Below are positions 52,802 through 61,700 of a stretch of DNA of 64,000 nt, piece by piece. Within the stretch, counting starts at the first letter, position 1. Each line of letters starts with the position of its first letter. Made by a program: the position numbers and the translations under genes. Source of the stretch: Salinispora cortesiana (GTDB lineage Bacteria > Actinomycetota > Actinomycetes > Mycobacteriales > Micromonosporaceae); the NCBI RefSeq assembly GCF_000484695.1, contig NZ_AXVR01000014.1, positions 1 to 64,000 on the forward strand, written 5' to 3'. The notes beneath the pieces are model-generated. The model was given only the letters and a program-made list of their open reading frames with translations, had not been told where the DNA came from and made no database searches.

Positions 52802-53491
52802 GGGCCGACCGGGCAGGCCATCGACACCACCCGGCATCGGGCGCTCGGCACCGTCAGCCGGGCGTCAATCCTGGAATTGACCCGCGCTGCCGACGGTGGC
52901 CTCACCATCGCCGAGATCAGTACGCGGACCGGCCTGCACCCCTCCACCGCCCGCAGCCACCTCGACCGGCTCGTCAACGCCGGTCTGCTGGTCAAGGCCC
53001 GCGCCAGCGGGGGCCAGCCGGGACGGCCGGCCTGGCGCTACCGCACGGTGCCCGAGGAGGCCCCCGCCCCGGCGCCGTACCGCGCCCTCACCGCGGCCCT
53101 GCTCGATCACCTGGCCCGGCAGAGTCGGGGTGACGCCCGGGCCGAGGCCGCCCGCGCCGGCCACGACTGGGGGCGGCATCTCGCGGCGGCGACACCCCGA
53201 GGGGCGAAACCGGTCGACACCGCGATAGCGGTCCTGCATGGCCTGGGTTTCGACCCCGACCTGAAGCAGGCGGCGGACGGGCACACCGAGATCCACCTGC
53301 ACACCTGTCCCTTCCTCGAACTGGTGAGTCAGAATCCGGACGCCATCTGCGGGCTGCACGTCGGCGTCGTCCGGGGCGCGCTGGAGCAGGCGGGCGCCCC
53401 AACCAGCGACGCCGTGCTGGAGCCGTTCGGCGCGCCCACCGCCTGTGTGGTGCGGCTCTCTCTCCCGTTCGACGCCACCCAACCGGTATGA
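52784..53491 (+). CDS. Winged-helix regulator with a Cys-containing sensor domain
   Basis: This 235-residue regulator has an ArsR-like helix-turn-helix (about 20-75; GLTIAEISTRTGLHPSTARSHLDRLVNAGLLV). A C-terminal domain has Cys175 (HTCPFLEL), Cys189 (AICGLH) and Cys221 (TACVVRL). Its CPF...C...C pattern resembles SufR-like regulators that bind an iron-sulfur cluster. The gene is coupled by an ATGA overlap to a YwiC-like gene and is close to hmp and narGHJI, so sensing of nitric oxide or redox state is a reasonable guess. Direct evidence is lacking. GTG start with little leader. Confidence 0.7.
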   Translation: MTTVNIGPTGQAIDTTRHRALGTVSRASILELTRAADGGLTIAEISTRTGLHPSTARSHLDRLVNAGLLVKARASGGQPGRPAWRYRTVPEEAPAPAPYRALTAALLDHLARQSRGDARAEAARAGHDWGRHLAAATPRGAKPVDTAIAVLHGLGFDPDLKQAADGHTEIHLHTCPFLELVSQNPDAICGLHVGVVRGALEQAGAPTSDAVLEPFGAPTACVVRLSLPFDATQPV

Positions 53492-54273
53492 GCACCCAGT
53501 CGCCGGCGGCCCCCGGCGCCACCGACCCCGTCACCGCCCAGCGGCCGGTCAGGCGCCAGCGCGTGCTCCGCCGCTATCTGCCCCCGCAGCACGGTGCCTG
53601 GGCGATGCTGCTCCTGCCGTACCTGGTCGGGGTCGCCGTGGTCGGGCCGGGGTGGCCGCAGCTGCCGCTGCTCGGTGCCTGGTTGGCCGGCTACCTGCTG
53701 TCCTACTACGTCTTCCAGGCCGTCAAGAGTCGCCGCCCAGGCCGGTTCCTTGCCCAGCTCCGGCTCTACGCCCTGGTTGCGGCGCCGTTGGCGGTGGCGG
53801 TGGTGGTCGTTCGGCCAGCTGTGCTCTGGTACGCCCCGGCTTTTGCGGCGCTGCTGGCGGTCAACGCCGGGTACGCCTGGCGCCGGCGCGAGCGGGCCCT
53901 GCTCAACGACCTCGCCTCGGTGGTGCAGAGCTGCCTGCTGATCTTTGTCGTGGCCACGGTCGCGGGTGTGTCGCCGGAGCGGGTTGTCCCGGCCTTCGTG
54001 GTGCTGTTGCTCTACCTGACCGGCACCGTCTGCTACGTCAAGACCATGATCCGGGAGCGCGGCAGCGCCTCCTACCGGCGCCTGTCCATCGGCTTCCACC
54101 TGGCGGCGCTGGTCGTGGCGACCCTGCTCGACGTGGGGCTCGCCCCGATCTTCCTGGTGTTGTTGATCCGGGCGTGGCTGCTGCCCGGCCGTGGGCTGCG
54201 CCCCGCCCCGGTTGGCATGATCGAGATCGCCTGCTCGGTCCTGGTGCTCGTCACGCTGGTGCTGGTCTCCTGA
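53488..54273 (+). CDS. YwiC-like membrane protein
   Basis: This 261-residue protein has about seven membrane segments and the YwiC pattern (LPPQHGAWAMLLLPYLVG near the N-terminus, YYVFQAVKSRRPGRFL). In Bacillus, ywiC lies beside nitrate respiration genes (narK, fnr). Here it is near nar genes too, which supports a link. Function is unknown. Its ATG overlaps the upstream stop (ATGA), so translation is coupled. A very strong terminator follows at once. Confidence 0.85.
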   Translation: MSTQSPAAPGATDPVTAQRPVRRQRVLRRYLPPQHGAWAMLLLPYLVGVAVVGPGWPQLPLLGAWLAGYLLSYYVFQAVKSRRPGRFLAQLRLYALVAAPLAVAVVVVRPAVLWYAPAFAALLAVNAGYAWRRRERALLNDLASVVQSCLLIFVVATVAGVSPERVVPAFVVLLLYLTGTVCYVKTMIRERGSASYRRLSIGFHLAALVVATLLDVGLAPIFLVLLIRAWLLPGRGLRPAPVGMIEIACSVLVLVTLVLVS

Positions 54274-54315
54274 CGGAGTGACCCCCACGGCCGCGTAGCC
54301 GTGGGGGTCACTCCG
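54274..54315. terminator. Strong bidirectional terminator
   Basis: An 18-bp perfect stem (54274-54291 with 54298-54315) with a 6-base loop lies between the convergent ywiC-like and hmp genes. It begins one base after the YwiC stop and is the strongest hairpin in the window. Confidence 0.9.
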
Positions 54316-54321
54316 AAGGAC

Positions 54322-55551
54322 TCAGCCGCGCAGCATTCCCGGGCCGAACACGTCGTAGCCGATCCGGTCCTTCGACACGCCTCGGCGGAGGAGCTCGGCG
54401 CGGACCTGGTACATGAACGGCACCGGCCCGCAGAGGTGGATGTTGGCCCCGGCCGGTACCGGGATCTGGCTCGGGTCCACGCGGCCGGCGGTGACCTTCG
54501 CCTTCAGCCGATCCAACTCACCCTCGGCGGCGTCCTCGTACCACAGCTGTGCCGACAAGTTCGGCAGCTGCTCCGCCAGCTCCGGGAGCTCGTGGCGGCG
54601 GGCGTGCGCGGCGGCGCTGCGGTCGGCGTGCACCAGCACCACCTCCCGGTCGGGCTCGGTCGCGGCCAGGTGGTGCAGGGCCGACATCGCCGGGGTGAGG
54701 CCGATCCCGGCGCTGACCAGCAGCAGCGGACCCGCGTCCCCGACCGCGCTGACCTCGCCGAACGGCGGGCTGAGCCGGAGCGTGTCACCGGCGGTCACCC
54801 GCTCGTGCAGGAGGGTCGAGACCACGCCTTCGGGGGCGTCGCCGGTGGCACGAACCCGCTTGACGGTGATCTGCCAGAAGGACTCGCCGGGTCGGCCGGA
54901 GAGGCTGTACTGCCGGATCTGTTGCCCCCCACCGTCCAGGTCGACCGCGACCGAGACGTACTGCCCGGGCGTGAAGGTGGGTAGCGGGCCACCATCGGCC
55001 GGGACCAGGCGGAAGGAGATGACATCCGCTGTCTCCTGAATGCACTCCACGACCTGCCAGTGCCGCCACACCGACCCGTCCTCGCCCACCCCGGCCTGGG
55101 TGTAGAGCCGCGCCTCCCGGGCGATCAGCTCGCAGGCGAGCAGCCAGTACACCTCGTCCCAGGCAGCCGCGACCTCGTCGGTCACTGCCTCACCGAGCAC
55201 CTCGCCGACCGCGGCGAGCAGGTGCCGGCCGACGATCGTGTACTGGGTGGCGGTGATGCCGAGCGAGGCGTGTTTGTGGGCGATCCGGCTCAGGATCAGC
55301 TCCCACGACTTCTCGTCGCCGCCGTCGATGAGGTGCTCGGCGTAGGCGACCACGGAGGCGGCGAGCGCGGCCGGCTGCTCCCCGGTGGCCTGGTGGCCCT
55401 TGTTGAAGATGTTCAGCAGCTCCGGGTGGGCCTTGAACATTCGCTGATAGAACCGGCTGGTGATCGCTTCACCGTGCGCCTGCACAGCGGGCAGGGTCGC
55501 CGTTACCACTGCTGCTGAGGATTGCGAGAGCAAGACCACTCCTTTGGACAT
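54322..55551 (-). CDS. hmp: Flavohemoglobin (nitric oxide dioxygenase)
   Basis: This 409-residue protein has an N-terminal globin domain (about 1-145; proximal His in the IAHKHASLGI region). A ferredoxin-NADP-reductase-type domain follows: FAD-binding RQYSLSG at about 213-219 and NAD-binding GIGLTPAMSAL with CGPVPFM at about 374-380. It oxidises nitric oxide to nitrate with oxygen and NAD(P)H. Being next to narGHJI fits detoxification of NO made during nitrate respiration. The ATG at 55551 has no clear ribosome binding site; a DevR/DosR-like box lies about 100 bases upstream. Confidence 0.9.
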   Translation of the reverse strand: MSKGVVLLSQSSAAVVTATLPAVQAHGEAITSRFYQRMFKAHPELLNIFNKGHQATGEQPAALAASVVAYAEHLIDGGDEKSWELILSRIAHKHASLGITATQYTIVGRHLLAAVGEVLGEAVTDEVAAAWDEVYWLLACELIAREARLYTQAGVGEDGSVWRHWQVVECIQETADVISFRLVPADGGPLPTFTPGQYVSVAVDLDGGGQQIRQYSLSGRPGESFWQITVKRVRATGDAPEGVVSTLLHERVTAGDTLRLSPPFGEVSAVGDAGPLLLVSAGIGLTPAMSALHHLAATEPDREVVLVHADRSAAAHARRHELPELAEQLPNLSAQLWYEDAAEGELDRLKAKVTAGRVDPSQIPVPAGANIHLCGPVPFMYQVRAELLRRGVSKDRIGYDVFGPGMLRG

Positions 55552-55652
55552 CGATCGGCGTAAAAGGTCGTGGCTTCCTTGGCTCGCCTCCCGGACGAGT
55601 ACGCGGAATCGTGACCTGGTTCCATCGAACCGACACCCAATAGCCCAGATCA

Positions 55653-55667
55653 GGGCCGAAGGTCCTG
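55653..55667 (-). promoter_or_regulatory. DevR/DosR-like box upstream of hmp
   Basis: Read on the minus strand the site is AGGACCTTCGGCCCT, close to the DevR/OsdR hypoxia-response box GGGACTTT-N-G-N-CCCT. It lies about 100 bases upstream of the hmp start and inside the narI-hmp gap. A DevR-type regulator is not in the window. Confidence 0.5.
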
Positions 55668-55685
55668 GATTCTGCGCGGAGCTCG

Positions 55686-56444
55686 TCACCCCCGATTTCG
55701 GGACGAGGAGCGGGTTGGCAGCGTCGGCGGCCCTTCCCAGCCTGGCCGAGACGGTCGCGGTCTGGTCCCGTAGCTGCGGTAGACGACGTACGGTCGGGTG
55801 ACGTAGCCGATCGGCGCGCTGAAGGCGTGCACCAGCCGGGTGAACGGCCAGAACGCGAAGAGGGCGAACGCGGCCACGACGTGGAGTTGGAAGCCGATCG
55901 GCACGCTGGTCATGAGCTCGGGATCGGGGCTGAAATAGAACAGCGACCGAAACCAGGGCGAGAGGTCCGCGCGGTAGTCGTAGCCCCCTTCGGTGATGTT
56001 GCCCCGCACCGTGTTCCACAGTCCCAACACGATGACGGCCGCGAGAAACACGTACATCGCTTTGTCGTTGCGGGTGGTGGCGGCGAAGACGGGGCCGGTG
56101 AAGCGGCGGCGGGCGATCAGGATGACCATTCCGGCGAGGGTGCAGAAGCCGGCGATGGTGCCGATGAAGACGGCCATGAAGTGGTAGTTGTGCTCGGTGA
56201 TGCCGACGGCCTCGGTCCAGGACTTGGGGATGAGCAGGCCGACCACATGTCCGATCAACACCATGAGTACGCCGAAGTGGAACAGTGGGCTGCCCCAGCG
56301 CAACAAGGCGGTCTCGTACAGCTGGGTGGAGCGGGTGGTCCAGCCGAACTTGTCGTAGCGATAGCGCCAGATCAGCCCGCCGACCAGGATCGTGATGGCC
56401 AGGTACGGGTAGACCACCCAGAGCAGCACGTGCACCGTGTTCAT
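55686..56444 (-). CDS. narI: Respiratory nitrate reductase gamma subunit NarI
   Basis: This 252-residue integral membrane protein has five membrane segments and the histidines that hold two b-type hemes (e.g. in LIGHVVGLL and QLHVVAAFALF). It takes electrons from quinol and passes them to NarH. It overlaps narJ by 4 bases and ends the operon; the C-terminal tail is basic and rich in Pro/Arg. GGGGG-rich sequence precedes the ATG at 56444. Confidence 0.9.
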   Translation of the reverse strand: MNTVHVLLWVVYPYLAITILVGGLIWRYRYDKFGWTTRSTQLYETALLRWGSPLFHFGVLMVLIGHVVGLLIPKSWTEAVGITEHNYHFMAVFIGTIAGFCTLAGMVILIARRRFTGPVFAATTRNDKAMYVFLAAVIVLGLWNTVRGNITEGGYDYRADLSPWFRSLFYFSPDPELMTSVPIGFQLHVVAAFALFAFWPFTRLVHAFSAPIGYVTRPYVVYRSYGTRPRPSRPGWEGPPTLPTRSSSRNRG

Positions 56445-57067
56445 CTGCGCCCCCCGGTGGTGTCGACGAGTCCGTACGGTTCGAGGCCGACCTCCTCGGC
56501 CGGCGGACCGGTGCGGGCCAGCCGGAGCGCGGCGGCGAGGTCGGCGGGGCGCGGGGCGGGCAGCATGGCTCGGATCGCCTCTACTGCGTGCCGGTACGCG
56601 GACTCCTCCTTGCCCAGCGACTCGGCGAGTAGGTCGAGGCCGACCCGGTTGTCGTGCAGCAGCCGCCATCCGGTGTCGTCTTCGGCGGCCAGATCGAGCA
56701 GTGCCGGCAGGTAGTCGGGCAGCTCGCCGTCGACCACCGTCAGGCCGGCGGCCTTGTACGCGGCGGCGAAGCCGACGAGCGCCTCGCCGCGGCGGCGGGT
56801 GTCGCCGCAGGTGTAGTAGCTAAGGTGCAGGCAGCACCGGCGGCGGAAGTCGAACAGCTGCACGTACCCGGCGCGCAGGTCGCCGGGAGCGGTTGATTCA
56901 CGATGGGTCAGCACCTGCCGTAGCGGCTCCGCCACGGCATCGGGTAGTGCGTCGAGGGCGGCCCGGATGATCGGCAGCGCGGCGAGGACCTCCTCGTCGG
57001 GGTAGCGCAGCAGCAGCGAGGCGGCGCGGGCGGCGACGGGCCGCCAGGTCATCGGTTCGGTGTTCAT
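56441..57067 (-). CDS. narJ: Nitrate reductase chaperone NarJ
   Basis: This 208-residue NarJ-type chaperone is needed to insert the molybdenum cofactor into NarG and is not part of the final enzyme. The family pattern is visible: LLRYPDEEVLAALP, LFDFRRRCCLHLSYYTCGDTRRRG and ELPDYLPALLDLAA. It overlaps narH and narI by 4 bases each, which indicates coupled translation. Confidence 0.9.
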   Translation of the reverse strand: MNTEPMTWRPVAARAASLLLRYPDEEVLAALPIIRAALDALPDAVAEPLRQVLTHRESTAPGDLRAGYVQLFDFRRRCCLHLSYYTCGDTRRRGEALVGFAAAYKAAGLTVVDGELPDYLPALLDLAAEDDTGWRLLHDNRVGLDLLAESLGKEESAYRHAVEAIRAMLPAPRPADLAAALRLARTGPPAEEVGLEPYGLVDTTGGRR

Positions 57068-58791
57068 GGCTGGTCCCGGTTGATGTCGAGGACGCCGGGG
57101 CTGGTCACGTCGCCGCCCTCGCCGGCCGGGTCCTTCTGCGGCCGGGCTCCGGTCCGGTTGCCCGCACCACCGGCGTCGATCAGGTTGGTCCGCTGGGCCG
57201 GGTTGCTGGGTTCGGCCAGGGAGTCGGCCCGCTGCCGGCTGCGCTGTGCGTCGAAGGTCTCCACCTGGATCGGTACGGGCGTGCCGGAGGATTCCCCGAA
57301 GGGGCCCTGTCCGTAGGGTCCGCCGCCGCCCATCCCGGGGCCGCCCTCGTAGTCCAGGGCGCACTCGGTGGCGATCTTCTCCAGGCGGTGGGCGTCCTCG
57401 GCGTGGGCGGCGGGGATGACGTAGCGCTGTTCGTACTTGGCGACCGCCAGGAGGCGGTACATGTCGTCCACCTCGTCGGTGGTCATGCCGACGCTGGCGG
57501 GGATGGCGTCGTCCGGTGTCTCGCCGAGGTTGCTGCGGCGTTGGTAGGCACGCATGGCGGCGAGCCGGCCGAGCGCCGCGCGTACGGGTGCTGGATCGCC
57601 GGCGGTGAAGAGCTCCGCGAGGTAGTCGACGGGGATGCGGAGGGCGTCGATCGCGCCGAAGAGGTTGCCGGCCGCCTCACCGTCGTGGCCGGTGTCGCGC
57701 AGCACGTCCACCACGGGGGACAGGGGTGGGATGTACCAGACCATCGGCATGGTCCGGTACTCCGGGTGCAGCGGCAACGCCACCTCGTACTTCATGATCA
57801 GGTCCCAGATCGGGGACTGCTGGGCGGCCTCGATCCAGTCGTCGGGGATCCCACCGGCCCGCGCGGCGGTCACGACGTCGGGGTCGTGGGGGTCGAGGAA
57901 GACCGAGCGCTGCGCCGCGTAGAGATCCTGTTCGGCTTCGGTGGCGGCGGCCTCGGCCACCCGGTCGCTGTCGTAGAACATGAGGCCGAGGTAGCGCAGC
58001 CGGCCGACGCAGGTCTCGGAGCAGATGGTCGGCTGCCCGATCTCGATGCGGGGAAAGCAGAACGTGCACTTCTCCGCCTTGCCGGTGCGGTGGTTGAAGT
58101 ACACCTTCTTGTACGGGCAGCCGGTGATGCACATTCGCCAGCCGCGGCAGCGGTCCTGATCGACCAGCACGATGCCGTCCTCGCTGCGTTTGTAGATCGC
58201 ACCGGAGGGACAGGACGCGGCGCAGGACGGGTTGAGGCAGTGTTCGCAGATTCGGGGCAGGAAGAACATGAAGGTCTTCTCGTACTCCTGTCGTACCTGC
58301 TCGGACACCTTCGCCAGCACCGGATCACCCGCCGTGACCTCGTTCCCGCCGGCCAGGGAGTCGTCCCAGTTCGCACTCCAGGTGATCTTCATGTCCTCGC
58401 CGGTGAGCAGGGACTTCGGCCGGGCGACCGGGATGTCGTCGCTGGACGGCGCGGTGATCAGGTGCTCGTAGTCGTAGGTCCAGGGCTCGTAGTAGTCCTG
58501 CATGGAGGGCAGCTTCGGGTTGGCGAAGATGGTGAACATCCGCTTCAGGCGTCCGCCCGAGCGGGGCTTGAGCCGCCCGGAGCGGGTACGCACCCAGCCG
58601 CCCTGCCATCGCTGCTGGTTCTCGTAGGTACGCGGGTAGCCCTGGCCGGGGCGGGTCTCCACGTTGTTGAACCAGACGTACTCCACCCCGGATCGGTTGG
58701 TCCACGCCTGCTTGCAGGTCACCGAGCAGGTATGACACCCGATGCACTTGTCCAGGTTCATGACCATCGCCATCTGCGTCATCACCCGCAT
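57064..58791 (-). CDS. narH: Respiratory nitrate reductase beta subunit NarH
   Basis: This 575-residue iron-sulfur subunit has four ferredoxin-type motifs: CIGCHTCSVTCKQAW, CEHCLNPSCAASCP, CRGWRMCITGCPYKK and CTFCF with CSETC. A tryptophan in the CRGW motif replaces a cysteine, giving the expected [3Fe-4S] cluster. It carries electrons from NarI to NarG. The C-terminal 90 residues are Gly/Pro-rich and longer than usual. It overlaps narG by one base (TGATG). Confidence 0.9.
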   Translation of the reverse strand: MRVMTQMAMVMNLDKCIGCHTCSVTCKQAWTNRSGVEYVWFNNVETRPGQGYPRTYENQQRWQGGWVRTRSGRLKPRSGGRLKRMFTIFANPKLPSMQDYYEPWTYDYEHLITAPSSDDIPVARPKSLLTGEDMKITWSANWDDSLAGGNEVTAGDPVLAKVSEQVRQEYEKTFMFFLPRICEHCLNPSCAASCPSGAIYKRSEDGIVLVDQDRCRGWRMCITGCPYKKVYFNHRTGKAEKCTFCFPRIEIGQPTICSETCVGRLRYLGLMFYDSDRVAEAAATEAEQDLYAAQRSVFLDPHDPDVVTAARAGGIPDDWIEAAQQSPIWDLIMKYEVALPLHPEYRTMPMVWYIPPLSPVVDVLRDTGHDGEAAGNLFGAIDALRIPVDYLAELFTAGDPAPVRAALGRLAAMRAYQRRSNLGETPDDAIPASVGMTTDEVDDMYRLLAVAKYEQRYVIPAAHAEDAHRLEKIATECALDYEGGPGMGGGGPYGQGPFGESSGTPVPIQVETFDAQRSRQRADSLAEPSNPAQRTNLIDAGGAGNRTGARPQKDPAGEGGDVTSPGVLDINRDQP

Positions 58792-61700
58792 CAGTACCGC
58801 ACCTCCTGCGAACGGCGTCGGACCACCGTCACCTCGTCGCGCTGGTTGCCGGTCGGCCCGAGATAGTTGAACGCGAAGGCGAGCTGCGCATATCCGCCGA
58901 TCAGGTGGGTGGGCTTGACCAGCAGCCGGGTCAGCGAGTTGTGTATCCCGCCGCGACGGCCGTTGATCTGCGCCTTCGGTACGTCGATCACCCGTTCCTG
59001 CGCGTGATAGACGTAGACGGTGCCCTCGGGCATCTTGTAGCTGACCACCGCCCGGCAGACCAGCACACCGTTGCGGTTGACCGCCTCGATCCACTCGTTG
59101 TCCCGTACCCCGATCTTCGCCGCGTCCGCCTCGCTCATCCACATCGTCGGCCCACCGCGGGACAGCGTCAGCATGAGTAGGTTGTCCTGGTACTCCGAGT
59201 GAATCGCCCACTTCGAGTGCGGGGTCAGATACCGTACGGTGATCTCCAACTCGCCGTTGGCGCCGAGCCGTGGCTCACCGAAGAGCCGGTGGATGTCCAG
59301 TGGCGGCCGGAAGATCGGCAGCGCCTCGCCCGTCTCGTGGATCCAGTCGTGGTCCAGGAAGAAGTGCTGCCGCCCGGTCAATGTGTGCCACGGCTTCAGC
59401 CGCTCCGTGTTGATCGTGAACGCCGAGTACCGGCGACCACCGTGCTCACTGCCCGACCACTCCGGACTTGTGATCACCGGAACCGGACGGGACTGGGTGT
59501 CCGCGAACGTGATCTGCTTCCCCTCCGCCTCGGCGGCGAGGTCCGCCAAGCGCTGACCGGTGCGCCGTTCCAGAAATCGGAAGCCCTCGGTGGCGATGCG
59601 GCCGTTGGTGGTGCCCGACAGCGCCAGGATGGCCTCACACGCCCGGATGTCGGTGTCCAGCCGGGGCCGGCCGTCGGCTGCGCGACCCCGCACCACGCCG
59701 TTGACCCGCCGCAGATAGTCGATCTCTCGGTTCACATCGACGGTGACCGCCTTGTTCGTGGTTCCCAGCCGGTCCAGCAGGGGGCCCAGCGCGGCCATCT
59801 GGTCGGCGACCGCGCCATAGTCTCGCTCCACGACCACGAACTTCGGCATCGTCCGGCCCGGCACCGCGGGAGCGTCGCCGGTGCGCCAGTCGCGCACGAC
59901 CCCGCCCGGAGTAGCCATCGCATCTGGGGTGTCGTGCAGCAGTGACGTCGCCACCAGGTCCTTGCGCACCCCGAGATGCCGGCGGGCCAGGGCGGAGAAG
60001 GCCTTGGCGATCCCGTGGAAGGCGGTGAAGTCGGTGCGGGTCTGCCACGGTGGGTTGATCGCCGGGGTGAAGGCGTTCACGAACGGGTGCATGTCGGTGG
60101 TGCTGAGATCATGCTTCTCGTACCAGGTGGCCGCCGGTAGTACCACGTCGGAGAAGAGCGTGGTCGAGGTCATCCGGAAGTCGAGACTCAGCAGCAGGTC
60201 GAGCTTGCCCTCCGGGGCCTCGTCGCGCCACACGACATCGGCCGGGCGACTGTCGGCCGGAGCCTGCTCCGCCCGCAGGTTCGACTCGGTGCCGAGCAGG
60301 TGACGCAGGAAGTACTCGTTGCCCTTGCCGGAGGAGCCGAGCAGGTTCGCCCGCCAGACCGTCAACACCCGGGGCCAGTTCGCCGGGGCGTCCGGGTCGG
60401 TGCCGGCGAAGCCAAGTCGGCCATCGACCAGTGCGTCGGCGACGTAGCGCGCCGGGTCGTCGGGGTTCGCGGCGAGCGCCTCGTCGGCGAGATCAAGCGG
60501 GTTCCGGTCGAAGGTGGGCATCGAGGGCATCCAGCCCAGCCGGGTCGACTGGGCCAACAGGTCGATGGTGTGCTTGCCGGCGAAGGCGCCGGTGCCGGTG
60601 GGAGCGGCGATGGCGTCGGCGGAGTACGTGTCGTAGCGCCACTGGTCCGTGTGGACGTACCAGAAGGCGGTGCCGATCATCTGCCGGGGCGGACGGACCC
60701 AGTCCAGTGCGAACGCGAGCTGCTGCCAGCCGGTCACCGGCCGGCACTTCTCCTGCCCCACGTAGTGCGCCCACCCGCCGCCGTTGACCCCCTGGCAGCC
60801 GGTCAGCGTAGTCAGCGCCAGCATCGCCCGGTAGGTGGTGTCGGAGTGGAACCAGTGGTTCGTACCGGCCCCCATCACGATCATCGAGCGGCCACCGGAG
60901 CGTTCGGCGTTGTCCGCGAACTCCCGGGCCACCCGGGCCACCTGCGCCGCCGGTACGCCCGTGATCGGCTCCTGCCACGCCGGCGTGTACGGTTCGGCGG
61001 CATCGTCGTACCCGGTCGGCCAGCTACCGGGCAGGCCGGGACGGGCGACGCCGTACTGGGCGAGCATCAGGTCGAACACGGTGGTGACCAGCCGTCCGCC
61101 GACCCGGCTGGTGGGCACGCCGCGACGCAGCACCTCCGGCTGGTCGGTGTCGAACCGGGGCAGCTGCACCTCCACCGCCTCGCCGCCGGCACAGCTCAGC
61201 CGGGGCACGATCTCGCCCAGCTCGAGGTTCCACCGACCGACGCCGGCCTCGCTGTAGCGGTCCCCGAGTGACCCGTTCGGCACCGCTGGCCCGTCCGCGA
61301 CGGAATCCCACAGCACCGGCCGGAAGGCCGCCTCCTTGTCGTCCTTCCCCAGGTCGGCAGCGGTGACGAACTTTCCGGGGCGGTAGCCGCCATCGGCTGC
61401 CGGCTCCAGGCCGACCAGGTACGGCAGATCAGTGAAGCGGCGCGCGTAGTCGAAGAACCGGGGCGTGTTCCAGTCGACGTAGAACTCCCGGAGGATGACG
61501 TGCCCCATCGCCATCGCCAGCGCCCCGTCGGTGCCGGGCTGGGCGGGCATCCACTCGTCGGCGAACTTGACGTTGTCGGCGAAGTCCGGGCTGACCACCA
61601 CGACCTTCTGGCCCCGGTACCGCGCCTCGGCCATCCAGTGCGCGTCCGGGGTGCGGGTCACCGGCACGTTGGAGCCCCACATGATGAAGTAGGAGGCGTC

